A DNA stretch of 64,000 bases from Bradyrhizobium jicamae (GTDB taxonomy: Bacteria > Pseudomonadota > Alphaproteobacteria > Rhizobiales > Xanthobacteraceae), in contig NZ_JAFCKQ010000043.1 in the NCBI RefSeq assembly GCF_018130215.1, positions 1-64,000 on the forward strand. The letters run 5' to 3'. Under the pieces are notes generated by a model, which searched no databases, was not told the origin of the DNA, and saw only the letters and a list, made by a program, of their open reading frames with translations. The number at the start of each line of letters is the position of its first letter. Position 1 is the stretch's first letter. Shown piece after piece: positions 26,140 to 34,372 of the stretch. The position numbers and the translations under genes were made by a program.

Positions 26140-27159
26140 TGCGACATTACGGCGATTGACGCGGGAGGGGGCGCCGAGTGCCGCCGAGCAGCAGTTTGAC
26201 AGCCTGACTTTCACGGCTAATAGTTTGCCAAGAATGTATCTCTATATCACGCGGCTTTTATCCCCAGGAGAAGACATGCTATGGGGAGATGCCCGGGGTT
26301 CGCGCCAATCGCTCCGAGTTTTATGCAACACGATTGAAGATGAAAATGGATCCGAATGTGCTCGGATGGCCGAGACCAAAGGCTTATTGGCTGGTTGAGA
26401 GCTACGTTCGAGAACTTCATCGTAATTTTTCCGCGTAGCATCTCGCTCGTTTGGATCAATTGGCTGCTAAAGTGGTGCCGGAGATCGCCTCGTGATCAAC
26501 TATTTGATCCCCGCACATTTCTCCTTTGACAGTAGTCCACGTAGCTCCCTATTATTGAAAGTTGCTTGCTCCATGAATTGCTCTTGCTTGCCGCCCCGCT
26601 CGTCAGTTTCTGTCGTCGGCAATTCGCTGGATGGATGCGCCATGGACAAGATGAATGTAGACAATCTAGCGCAGGTTTCCCTTCGGGAAATTCGCTCGGA
26701 GCAGTTTTCCGCTTACGAATCAATTATTCTGACAGGGCAAATGCCGGCAGAGGACGTTCTCAAGTTTATGCAGGAGAATCCTGTTTTCGCTCGGTGGTAC
26801 CGTGAAAGGCGAGCGATATAACATTTGCCGCTTTTTGTGCGTACCGATCCGACTCGCCAGAGGCCGAGTTTTGTGCCTTCAAGAGGCAGCTTTGCAAATA
26901 GAGCTCATCTCCGTACCGATGCGCAAGCCTTCCGATCAATGTGGACGTAACGGACGCTGAAGCCTCAGCCTACAAGGGCTTCGATTTCGCATGAACCTTG
27001 CAAGTCTACCCAGCGTTTTGATTGGTAGCAAAGGTTGTGTTGGCGCCCTATTGACGACGCTGTTTGGCGAAAATTCAAACTTGTTTGAGAATGGCGGCCG
27101 ATTCGCTCGTTGAGCGCAAAATTTGCGCGGAATTAGCGGCGAGCATGTCAGCAACTTAC
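26140..27159. other. AT-richer patch bracketed by the duplicated gene end
   Basis: About 1.0 kb lying between the two direct copies of the hemD 3' end. Composition is visibly poorer in G/C than both flanks. It holds one plausible 59-codon gene (26642-26821) and otherwise nothing recognisable: no integrase, transposase or tRNA. The arrangement suggests an insertion that duplicated the gene end, followed by decay. Confidence 0.6.
26642..26821 (+). CDS. Small hypothetical protein (59 residues)
   Basis: Starts MDKMNVDNLAQVSLREIRSE and ends NPVFARWYRERRAI. It is predicted mostly helical, charged, with no signal peptide or membrane segment. The middle reads YESIILTGQMPAEDVLKFMQ, a pattern of alternating helix faces that looks like a real protein rather than noise. 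An in-frame ATG 150 bases upstream exists, but the sequence before 26642 is compositionally unlike protein. It is the only believable gene in the AT-richer patch. Function unknown. Confidence 0.5.
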   Translation: MDKMNVDNLAQVSLREIRSEQFSAYESIILTGQMPAEDVLKFMQENPVFARWYRERRAI

Positions 27160-27990
27160 CGCTCGTGGCGGGCTCTTCGCCAGCGCCGTTGCCATTGCCG
27201 AGATCAGCGGCTTCATGAAGAAGGCGTCGTTCGCCGGATAGATGTCCGCGTCGAGGCCATGGGCCTGCAATTCGTCCGACACGACCGGCCCGATCGAGGC
27301 GATCGGCGTTGTCTTCAATCCGTAGCGCAACCGATCTTCACAATGATGCGCCTTGGCGACGTCGATCAGGCGGCGGACCTGGCCGGAACTCGTGAGCGCG
27401 ATTGCATCGATGCGGCCCTGCGCCATTTCGTTGATCGCAGTGACGATGTTGGCGTCGGCAACCTGCGCGTCATAGACGTAGGGCAGCACCGAATCGACCT
27501 CCGCAAGCTGCGCCGTGATGGCGCCGATCAGCCGGCCGTGATCCTTGTCCGGATAAAGCTGCAGGCCGAGGCGATGGCCCCTGAGGTCGAGCTTCGAAAG
27601 CATCTCGGCGATGCCTTCCGAGGTCGGCTTCTCCGTCGTCATCTGCGGCTCCAGACCGATCTCGCGCAGCGCGCGGCCGGGCTTCGGGCCGCGGGCGAAT
27701 TTGCGCGCCCTGGCGAGGCCGCCGACGAATTCCGCCTCGAGCCCGATCCGCCGCACCACCTTCATGAGACGCCGCAGGCCTTCGCCGGTCATCAGCACGA
27801 GGTCGTCGAGCGGCCGCTCGACTGCCCGCCGGATCCAGGCCTCGATCGGCGCCGGGTCGGGTGCATCGTGGATCGTGAACATCGGACATTGCAGCACGTC
27901 CGCGCCCTGATCGGTGAGCAGGCGGGAGAACTGCGCCTCTTCGCGGGTCTCGAGGATCAGAATGCGATAGCCGTTCAGCCGGTCAGCCAT
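27148..27990 (-). CDS. hemD: Uroporphyrinogen-III synthase
   Basis: A 280-residue two-domain HemD-like protein: domain 1 starts MADRLNGYRILILETREEAQ, and domain linkers and the second Rossmann-like lobe follow (EMLSKLDLRGHRLGLQLYPD; IDAIALTSSGQVRRLIDVAK; TPIASIGPVVSDELQAHGLD). SSGQVRRL and ASIGPVVSDEL match the conserved substrate-cleft loops. The enzyme closes and rearranges hydroxymethylbilane in tetrapyrrole synthesis. Sequence conservation is always low in this family. The last four codons come from foreign sequence created by the downstream duplication, so the C-terminus differs slightly from the ancestor. It is divergent from purU. Confidence 0.8.
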   Translation of the reverse strand: MADRLNGYRILILETREEAQFSRLLTDQGADVLQCPMFTIHDAPDPAPIEAWIRRAVERPLDDLVLMTGEGLRRLMKVVRRIGLEAEFVGGLARARKFARGPKPGRALREIGLEPQMTTEKPTSEGIAEMLSKLDLRGHRLGLQLYPDKDHGRLIGAITAQLAEVDSVLPYVYDAQVADANIVTAINEMAQGRIDAIALTSSGQVRRLIDVAKAHHCEDRLRYGLKTTPIASIGPVVSDELQAHGLDADIYPANDAFFMKPLISAMATALAKSPPRAVSC

Positions 27991-28127
27991 GATAGTGCCT
28001 TAACGAACATTGCCGTCATTTGTTCGATTTGAACCCTGCGGCAGGATTGGCGCAAGAGCGTCGGCGGTGATAGACGAGGGCCGTAATTCGCCGTTTCGCG
28101 CTCCTGCACAAGTCTTGGTCAATTTGC

Positions 28128-28991
28128 ATGCTCGACCATCAGATCGTTCTCACCCTGTCCTGTCCGGATCGTCCGGGGATCGTCTCGGCGGTCACGACCT
28201 TCCTGGCCCATAACGGCCAGAACATCCTGGATGCCCAGCAATTCAGCGATATCGAGACTGGCAAGTTCTTCATGCGGGTGGTGTTCACCGCGGCGGACCT
28301 TGTGGTCGAGTTGGCGGCGCTAAGGACCGGCTTTACGGCGATCGCCGAGCGTTTCGGCATGGAATGGCAGATGCGTGACCGCGCCAGCCGCCGCCGCGTG
28401 ATGCTGCTGGTGTCCAGGTCCGATCATTGCCTGGTTGATATCCTCTATCGCTGGCGCACCGGCGAGCTCGAGATGATCCCGACCGCTGTCGTCTCCAACC
28501 ACCCGCGCGAGAGCTACGGCGCGCTCGATTTCGGCGACATCCCGTTCCATTATCTGCCGGTGACGAAGGAGACCAAGCGTCAGCAGGAAGACGCGGTGTG
28601 GAAGCTGGTCCAGGACACCCAAACTGATCTCGTGGTGCTGGCGCGCTACATGCAGATCCTGTCGGACGAGATGTCGGCGCGGTTGTCCGGCCGCTGCATC
28701 AATATCCATCATTCATTCCTGCCGGGCTTCAAGGGCGCCAAGCCATACCATCAGGCCCATGAGCGCGGGGTCAAGCTGATCGGCGCCACCGCGCATTACG
28801 TCACCAGCGATCTCGACGAGGGGCCGATCATCGATCAGGACGTCGAACGCATCAGCCATCGCGACACCCCTGGGGATCTTGTGCGCAAGGGCCGAGACAT
28901 CGAACGCAGGGTGCTGGCGCGCGCTATTCGCTGCCATCTCGCCGACCGCGTAATTCTGAACGGGCGCAAGACCGTGGTGTTCGTCGATTAG
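28128..28991 (+). CDS. purU: Formyltetrahydrofolate deformylase
   Basis: A 287-residue cytoplasmic enzyme that hydrolyses 10-formyl-THF to formate and THF. An N-terminal ACT domain (MLDHQIVLTLSCPDRPGIVS to about residue 80) is followed by the formyltransferase-like domain. MLLVSRSDHCLVDILYRW, VVLARYMQILSDEMSARLSG and INIHHSFLPGFKGAKPYHQA include the Asn-His catalytic pair, and HYVTSDLDEGPIIDQD carries the Asp. Length is standard (280-290). It supplies formate for PurT or balances the one-carbon pool; in this window it is the only other folate-linked gene besides the MetE homologue. Confidence 0.93.
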   Translation: MLDHQIVLTLSCPDRPGIVSAVTTFLAHNGQNILDAQQFSDIETGKFFMRVVFTAADLVVELAALRTGFTAIAERFGMEWQMRDRASRRRVMLLVSRSDHCLVDILYRWRTGELEMIPTAVVSNHPRESYGALDFGDIPFHYLPVTKETKRQQEDAVWKLVQDTQTDLVVLARYMQILSDEMSARLSGRCINIHHSFLPGFKGAKPYHQAHERGVKLIGATAHYVTSDLDEGPIIDQDVERISHRDTPGDLVRKGRDIERRVLARAIRCHLADRVILNGRKTVVFVD

Positions 28992-29005
28992 CCTTCTCGA
29001 GGGGC

Positions 29006-29308
29006 CTAATGCACGGCGTCCTGCGAGGTCGATGTCGACGTCGTCGCCGGCTTGGTCGCAGCCTTGGGCTCATCGCCGCGCTCGGCGGCAGGTAGCAGGC
29101 GCTTGCGCTCCCGCTCCTTCATGAACGCGTCGTATTCGGGCGTTCCCTGCCGTGGCGGAATGTCGGCGGGTTCGCCGCCGGCCCAGACGGGGAGAACATA
29201 GCCGGCTCCGGCCGCGAGCTTCTCGTTGATCGTGCTGCATCCACTGAGCGCGGAGGCCGCGAACACGAGCGCGGTCATGACAAGGATATGGCGGATGCGG
29301 TTTGGCAT
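29006..29308 (-). CDS. Small predicted lipoprotein
   Basis: A 100-residue protein. The ATG at 29308 opens MPNRIRHILVMTALVFAASA, followed by the lipobox LSGC, so Cys24 should be lipidated. The mature part is short and polar: STINEKLAAGAGYVLPVWAG, then PRQGTPEYDAFMKERERKRL and a Thr/Ser/Ala-rich tail. PEYDAFMKERERKR looks like a recurring motif of rhizobial envelope lipoproteins. Longer upstream starts lack a signal peptide. It converges on purU with 14 bases between stops. Function unknown. Confidence 0.7.
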   Translation of the reverse strand: MPNRIRHILVMTALVFAASALSGCSTINEKLAAGAGYVLPVWAGGEPADIPPRQGTPEYDAFMKERERKRLLPAAERGDEPKAATKPATTSTSTSQDAVH

Positions 29309-29668
29309 GGGGGCAGGATAGGATGCTTGTCTTTCAGGATGTTGGATTTGAGGCGCGACGCTTCTTCCCCAATTGTGCTGCTTTGTTGACAGCCTCATTC
29401 CATTTGTACAATCGTACAAATGGCGATCGGCGAATCCCGGATCGCGTGGTGTTGCATTGGCGGTTGAGTTTCGTCCTGCGTTGATGGTATCATAATACTA
29501 TATGGATTGTCCTCGCCGGGGCTCAACACTCGCCCATCGTCCGATTGACAATGGGGCAGGGGAAGACGCCATGTCGCGTTGCTGCTTGGCTGCAAAGCAC
29601 GTGGGTCAACCAACGTAAGGCAGGGCCGGGGGCTCGGTTCGAGAAGGCTGCAAGGGGGAGGAACGTTC
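29309..29668. other. Intergenic region upstream of the second Liv operon
   Basis: No gene was found in these 360 bases. It contains a perfect 10-base-arm palindrome (29400-29423, listed separately) and a weaker dyad TGGTATCATAATACTA near 29483-29498. The ribosome-binding site GGGGGAGGA just before 29669 is strong. Confidence 0.5.
29400..29423. promoter_or_regulatory. Candidate operator: palindrome CCATTTGTAC-AATC-GTACAAATGG
   Basis: Perfect inverted repeat with 10-base arms and a 4-base centre. The core TTGTAC-N4-GTACAA resembles operators of GntR-family (FCD subgroup) repressors, which use short A/T-rich dyads with a TTGT half-site. It lies about 250 bases before the binding-protein gene of the Liv operon and about 90 bases upstream of the lipoprotein start, so either could be the target. 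Confidence 0.5.
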
Positions 29669-30850
29669 ATGTTCGATCGTCGCAAGATGTTGCTGTGGGC
29701 CGCCACGACGGCCGCCATCCCGGCGCTCTGCGCCGCCGCGCCGGCGCGCGCGGAGGATGCCGTGAAGATCGGCCTGATCTTGCCGATGACCGGTGGCCAG
29801 GCGTCGACCGGCAAGCAGATCGACAACGCCATCAAGCTCTACATGCAGCAGAAGGGCGACACCGTCGCCGGCAAGAAGATCGAGATCATCCTGAAGGATG
29901 ACGCTGCGATGCCCGACAACACCAAACGCCTCGCCCAGGAACTGATCGTCAACGACAAGGTCAGTTTCATCGCCGGTTTCGGCGTGACGCCGGCGGCGCT
30001 GGCCGCCGCGCCCCTGGCGACCCAGGCGAAGATCCCGGAAGTCGTGATGGCGGCCGGCACCTCCATCATCACCGAGCGGTCGCCCTATATCGTGCGGACC
30101 AGCTTCACCCTGGCGCAGTCCTCCACCATCATCGGCGACTGGGCCGCCAAGAACGGCATCAAGAAGGTGGCGACGCTGACCTCCGACTACGCGCCGGGCA
30201 ACGATGCGCTGAATTTCTTCAAGCAGCACTTCACGGCCGGCGGCGGCGAGATCGTCGAGGAGGTCAAGGTCCCCCTGGCCAATCCCGACTTCGCGCCGTT
30301 CCTGCAGCGCATGAAGGATTCTAAGCCCGACGCGATGTTCGTGTTCGTGCCGGCCGGGCAGGGCGGCAACTTCATGAAGCAATACGCCGAGCGCGGCCTC
30401 GACAAGAGCGGCATCAAGGTGATCGGACCGGGCGACGTGATGGACGATGACCTGCTGAACAACATGGGCGATGCGGCGCTCGGAGCGGTCACGGCGCATC
30501 TCTATTCGGCAGCGCACCCGTCGCAGATGAACAAGGATTTCGTCGCCGCCTACAAGAAGGCGTTCGGCAACCGCCCGGGCTTCATGGCGGTGAGCGGTTA
30601 TGACGGCATCCACTTGATCTACGAGGCGCTCAAGAAGACCAATGGCAATACCGATGGCGACAAGCTGATCGAGGCCATGAAGGGGATGGCGTGGGAGAGC
30701 CCGCGCGGCCCGATCTCGATCGATCCGGAAACCCGCGATATCGTGCAGAACATCTATATCCGCAAGGTCGAGAAGGTGGACGGCGAGCTCTACAATGTCG
30801 AGTTCGAGACCTTCAACGCGGTCAAGGATTCCGGCAAGACCAAGAAGTGA
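29669..30850 (+). CDS. HAAT ABC transporter periplasmic substrate-binding protein
   Basis: A 393-residue binding protein. The ATG at 29669 follows a strong GGGGGAGGA site and opens a signal peptide with a twin-arginine-like start (MFDRRKMLLWAATTAAIPAL, likely cut after APARA). The mature protein starts EDAVKIGLILPMTGGQASTG, the LivJ-type first strand with ligand-contact T/S residues. IIGDWAAKNGIKKVATLTSD and AVSGYDGIHLIYEALKKTNG are typical. First gene of a plus-strand operon with livH, livM, livG and livF. The ligand is unknown; sequence features are of the broad HAAT group and not strictly leucine-specific. Confidence 0.92.
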   Translation: MFDRRKMLLWAATTAAIPALCAAAPARAEDAVKIGLILPMTGGQASTGKQIDNAIKLYMQQKGDTVAGKKIEIILKDDAAMPDNTKRLAQELIVNDKVSFIAGFGVTPAALAAAPLATQAKIPEVVMAAGTSIITERSPYIVRTSFTLAQSSTIIGDWAAKNGIKKVATLTSDYAPGNDALNFFKQHFTAGGGEIVEEVKVPLANPDFAPFLQRMKDSKPDAMFVFVPAGQGGNFMKQYAERGLDKSGIKVIGPGDVMDDDLLNNMGDAALGAVTAHLYSAAHPSQMNKDFVAAYKKAFGNRPGFMAVSGYDGIHLIYEALKKTNGNTDGDKLIEAMKGMAWESPRGPISIDPETRDIVQNIYIRKVEKVDGELYNVEFETFNAVKDSGKTKK

Positions 30851-30890
30851 CGAGGTCGCCTTTGCCGGGCACATGCTCCGCGCTTTCCCC

Positions 30891-30919
30891 GTCATGGCCA
30901 GGACAAGCCCGGCCATGAC
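30891..30919. repeat. Stem-loop between binding-protein gene and livH
   Basis: GTCATGGCC and GGCCATGAC, perfect 9-base arms around an 11-base loop, located 40 bases after the binding-protein stop. The sequence matches a common rhizobial intergenic palindrome. In this place it could also protect the upstream mRNA and lower expression of the membrane genes. Confidence 0.6.
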
Positions 30920-30976
30920 GATGTTTTGGATGTTCCCGGGGTAGTCTCTGCTATGTTTCCCTGCACGAGCTGATCC

Positions 30977-31846
30977 ATGGCCTCTGTCCTCACCAACCTG
31001 TTCGACGGCGTCGCCTATGGCATGCTGCTGTTCGTGCTCGCGTGCGGACTTGCGGTGACGCTCGGATTGATGAACTTCATCAATCTCGCGCATGGCGCCT
31101 TCGCTATGGCGGGCGGCTATGTCTGCGCCGTGCTGGTGAACAATTCCGGCTGGCCGTTCTTCGCCGCACTGCCGCTCGCCTTCGTCGCCAGCGCCGCGAT
31201 CGGCGTCGTGCTGGAGCGCACGCTGTATCGCCATCTCTACGTCAGAAGTCATCTCGACCAGGTGCTGTTCTCGATCGGCCTTGTCTTCATGTCGGTGGCG
31301 GCGGTCGACTACATGATGGGATCGTCGCGGGTCTTCATCAAGCTTCCGGCGGCGCTGGAAGGCCAGATCGATCTGTTCGGTGTCGGCATCGGCCGCTACC
31401 GGCTGATGATCATCGTGATCTGCGGCCTGTTGACGGTCGCCCTGCAGCTCATCCTGGCCAAGACGCGGTTCGGCAGCCGCCTGCGTGCGGCGGTCGACGA
31501 TCCGCGCGCCGCGATCGGGCTCGGCATCAACGTGCCGCAGGTGTTTGCCTTTACCTTTGCATTCGGTTGTGGCCTCGCCGGCCTCGGCGGTGCCCTCAGC
31601 GCAGAGATCCTCGGGCTCGATCCGTACTTTCCGCTGAAGTTCATGATCTACTTTTTGATCGTTGTGACAGTGGGCGGCTCCTCGAGCATCACCGGCCCGT
31701 TCCTTGCCTCGCTCCTGCTTGGCATCGCCGATGTCGCGGGGAAATATTACGTGCCGAAGATGGGGCCGTTCGTGATCTACACAGTCATGATCGTGATCCT
31801 GATCTGGCGCCCGAACGGCCTGTTCGGCCGCACCGCCGCGCGTTGA
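30977..31846 (+). CDS. livH: HAAT ABC transporter permease, LivH type
   Basis: A 289-residue inner-membrane permease. GLAVTLGLMNFINLAHGAFA is the LivH signature; RAAVDDPRAAIGLGINVPQV is the coupling loop; YFLIVVTVGGSSSITGPFLA is the conserved C-terminal helix. Standard length. The livM ATG follows 8 bases after its stop. Confidence 0.92.
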   Translation: MASVLTNLFDGVAYGMLLFVLACGLAVTLGLMNFINLAHGAFAMAGGYVCAVLVNNSGWPFFAALPLAFVASAAIGVVLERTLYRHLYVRSHLDQVLFSIGLVFMSVAAVDYMMGSSRVFIKLPAALEGQIDLFGVGIGRYRLMIIVICGLLTVALQLILAKTRFGSRLRAAVDDPRAAIGLGINVPQVFAFTFAFGCGLAGLGGALSAEILGLDPYFPLKFMIYFLIVVTVGGSSSITGPFLASLLLGIADVAGKYYVPKMGPFVIYTVMIVILIWRPNGLFGRTAAR

Positions 31847-31854
31847 GCCCCGAC

Positions 31855-32886
31855 ATGACTGCGCTTTCCGACGTCTCCTCCCATGCAGTGGCCAGCGCGC
31901 GCTGGCGGATCAGCGAGGTCGCGTTCTGGGTGCTGGCGCTGGCCTGCGCCTTCCTGTTCCCGTCGCGCTATCTGATCATGACCGACATCGTTCGGCTCGG
32001 GCTCTTCGCGCTGTCGCTCGATCTGATCCTCGGCTATGCGGGCATCGTCTCGCTCGGCCACGCGGCGTTCTTCGGCGTCGGCGCCTATTCCGCCGGACTG
32101 TTGGCGCTGCACGGCGTCATCAACGAGCCCGTGATTGCGCTCATCGCCGCCGGTCTCGTTGCGGCGGTGCTCGGCTTCCTGACCAGCTTCCTCGTTATTC
32201 GCGGTGTCGACCTGACGCGGCTGATGGTGACGCTCGGCATCGCGCTGCTTCTGGAGGCGCTGGCCGAGCGCTTTTCCGATATCACCGGGGGCACCGACGG
32301 CCTGCAGGGTATCGAAATGCAGCCGATTCTCGGGCTGTTCGCCTTCGACATGTTCGGCAAGACCGGGTTGTTCTATTCGCTGATCGTGCTGTTCATCCTG
32401 TTCCTGCTCGCGCGGCGGATCGTGCATTCGCCGTTCGGCCTGTCGTTGCGCGCGATCAGGAATAATCCGCTGCGCGCGGCCGCGATCGGCATACCGGTCA
32501 ATCGCCGGCTGATCGCGGTCTACACGCTCGCCGCGTTCTACGCTGGCATCGCCGGCGCGCTGTTCACCCAGACCACCGCGCTCGCCTCGCTCGACGTCTT
32601 CGCCTTCGAGCGCTCCGCCGACCTGATGCTGCTGCTCGTCATCGGGGGCACCGGCTATCTCTATGGCGGCCTGATCGGCGCCGTCGTGTTCAAGATGCTG
32701 CAGGAATTGTTTCAGAGCATCACCCCGCAATACTGGCTGTTCTGGATCGGCCTCGTGCTGGTCGTGATGGTGATGGTCGGCCGCGCGCGCATCCATCGCT
32801 GGGTGCTGTTCGTGCCAAACCTGATCATCCGCCAGTTTGCAGGACGCAAGGCCGTCGTCGCCATTCCCGAGAGGGACGCGTCATGA
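31855..32886 (+). CDS. livM: HAAT ABC transporter permease, LivM type
   Basis: A 343-residue inner-membrane permease. The ATG at 31855 is preferred over longer frames that would lie inside livH. LDLILGYAGIVSLGHAAFFG is the LivM signature; LRAIRNNPLRAAAIGIPVNR the coupling loop with the EAA-like contact to ATPases; LLVIGGTGYLYGGLIGAVVF the C-terminal helix pair. It overlaps livG by 4 bases (ATGA), showing coupled translation. Confidence 0.92.
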   Translation: MTALSDVSSHAVASARWRISEVAFWVLALACAFLFPSRYLIMTDIVRLGLFALSLDLILGYAGIVSLGHAAFFGVGAYSAGLLALHGVINEPVIALIAAGLVAAVLGFLTSFLVIRGVDLTRLMVTLGIALLLEALAERFSDITGGTDGLQGIEMQPILGLFAFDMFGKTGLFYSLIVLFILFLLARRIVHSPFGLSLRAIRNNPLRAAAIGIPVNRRLIAVYTLAAFYAGIAGALFTQTTALASLDVFAFERSADLMLLLVIGGTGYLYGGLIGAVVFKMLQELFQSITPQYWLFWIGLVLVVMVMVGRARIHRWVLFVPNLIIRQFAGRKAVVAIPERDAS

Positions 32887-33635
32887 CAACAGCCCTGGAA
32901 ACCCGCGGCCTCGAGAAATCCTTCGGCGGCCTCCGCGTCACCCGCGACCTCTCGCTGAAGGTGACGCAGGGCGCCCGCCATGCGCTGATCGGGCCGAACG
33001 GCGCGGGCAAGACCACTGTGATCAATCAGCTCACCGGCGTGCTCAAGCCGAACAGCGGCCGCATCCTGCTCGAAGGCGCCGACATCACCGATCTTCCGGT
33101 GCACAAGCGGGTGCTGCGTGGCCTGTCGCGGACCTTCCAGATCAACCAGCTCTATGCCGACCTCTCTCCGCTCGAGACCATCGGGCTGGCGGTGTCCGAA
33201 CGGATGGGGCGCGGCGGCGACTGGTGGCCGCGGATGGGGACGCGCGACGGCGTCAACGCGGAGATCGCCGAGATTCTCGCGCACTTCCATCTGCTCGACG
33301 TCATGACCGAACTCACCGCAACGCTGCCTTACGGCAAGCAGCGCCTGCTCGAGATCGCGGTCGCCATCGCCGCCAAGCCGCGGGTGCTGCTGCTCGACGA
33401 ACCCGCCGCCGGCGTACCCGAGAGCGAGCGCCACGACATCCTGGCCGCTGTCGCTGCACTGCCGCGCGATGTCACTGTGCTCCTGATCGAGCACGACATG
33501 GATCTGGTATTCTCCTTCGCCGACCGCATCTCGGTGCTGGTCAATGGCGGCCTGCTCACCGAAGGCGCGCCCGACGAGGTCGCACGTGATCCGCAGGTCA
33601 AGGCAGTCTATCTCGGTGAGGCGGCCGATGCCTGA
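32883..33635 (+). CDS. livG: HAAT ABC transporter ATP-binding protein, LivG type
   Basis: A 250-residue ATPase. Walker A GPNGAGKTT, signature TLPYGKQRLLEIAVAIAAKP (the LivG form, with Y-G-K instead of S-G-G), Walker B VLLLDEPAAGV, then LLIEHDMDLVFSFADRISVL. RTFQINQLYADLSPLETIGL is the Q-loop region. Starts in the ATGA overlap with livM and ends 8 bases inside livF. Confidence 0.92.
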   Translation: MTTALETRGLEKSFGGLRVTRDLSLKVTQGARHALIGPNGAGKTTVINQLTGVLKPNSGRILLEGADITDLPVHKRVLRGLSRTFQINQLYADLSPLETIGLAVSERMGRGGDWWPRMGTRDGVNAEIAEILAHFHLLDVMTELTATLPYGKQRLLEIAVAIAAKPRVLLLDEPAAGVPESERHDILAAVAALPRDVTVLLIEHDMDLVFSFADRISVLVNGGLLTEGAPDEVARDPQVKAVYLGEAADA

Positions 33636-34344
33636 TCTGCTCTCGATCCAGGGCCTGCGTGCCGGATATGGCGAGGCGGTGGTGCTGCCGGGAATGACGC
33701 TCGCACTAGCCGAGGGGCAGGTGCTGGCGCTGTTGGGGCGCAACGGCACCGGCAAGACCACGCTGATCAATTCGATTGTCGGCATCGTCAGGCGTTTCGG
33801 CGGCAGCGTCGCGCTCGCAGGCACGGACATTACGACACTGCGGCCGGACCAGCGTGCGCGCGCCGGCATCGGCTGGGTGCCGCAGGAGCGCAACATCTTC
33901 CGCTCGCTGACGGTCGAGGAAAACATGACCGCGGTGGCGCAGCCCGGGCCGTGGACGGTCGGACGCGTGTACGAGATGTTCCCGCGGCTGAAGGAGCGCC
34001 GGGGCAATTTCGGCAACCAGCTCTCCGGCGGCGAGCAGCAGATGCTGGCGATCGGCCGCGCGCTGACGCTGAACCCGAAAGTGCTGCTGCTCGACGAGCC
34101 GACCGAGGGACTTGCGCCGATCATCGTTGCGGAACTGCTGAGGGCGATCGGAACCATCACGCGCTCGGGTGGCATCTGTTCGATCATCGTCGAGCAGAAT
34201 GCGCAAAAGATTCTCGGGCTCGCCGACCGCGTTGTAATATTGGAGCGCGGCACGATCGTGCACGACGCCGCAAGCAGCGCGCTGAAGGCCGATCCCGCCG
34301 TTCTCGAGCGCCACCTCGGCGTCTCCGGCGCCAAGAAGCATTGA
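33628..34344 (+). CDS. livF: HAAT ABC transporter ATP-binding protein, LivF type
   Basis: A 238-residue ATPase. The ATG at 33628 overlaps the end of livG by 8 bases. Walker A GRNGTGKTT, signature QLSGGEQQMLAIGRALTLNP, Walker B VLLLDEPTEGL, then IIVEQNAQKILGLADRVVIL, all typical of LivF. GWVPQERNIFRSLTVEENMT is the Q-loop segment. It completes a five-gene transporter operon; the MetE-family gene follows 28 bases later on the same strand and may be co-transcribed. Confidence 0.92.
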   Translation: MPDLLSIQGLRAGYGEAVVLPGMTLALAEGQVLALLGRNGTGKTTLINSIVGIVRRFGGSVALAGTDITTLRPDQRARAGIGWVPQERNIFRSLTVEENMTAVAQPGPWTVGRVYEMFPRLKERRGNFGNQLSGGEQQMLAIGRALTLNPKVLLLDEPTEGLAPIIVAELLRAIGTITRSGGICSIIVEQNAQKILGLADRVVILERGTIVHDAASSALKADPAVLERHLGVSGAKKH

Positions 34345-34372
34345 TCGAAGCACTGATCTCAGGGAGTTGACC

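Noticed and set aside
26140..27159. A complete insertion sequence or integrative element in the AT-richer patch
   Set aside because: No transposase or integrase frame and no terminal inverted repeats were found; only the duplicated gene end supports an insertion.
29606..34334. Long minus-strand frames opposite the second Liv operon
   Set aside because: Same reason: antisense shadows in GC-rich coding DNA without ribosome-binding sites or recognisable domains.
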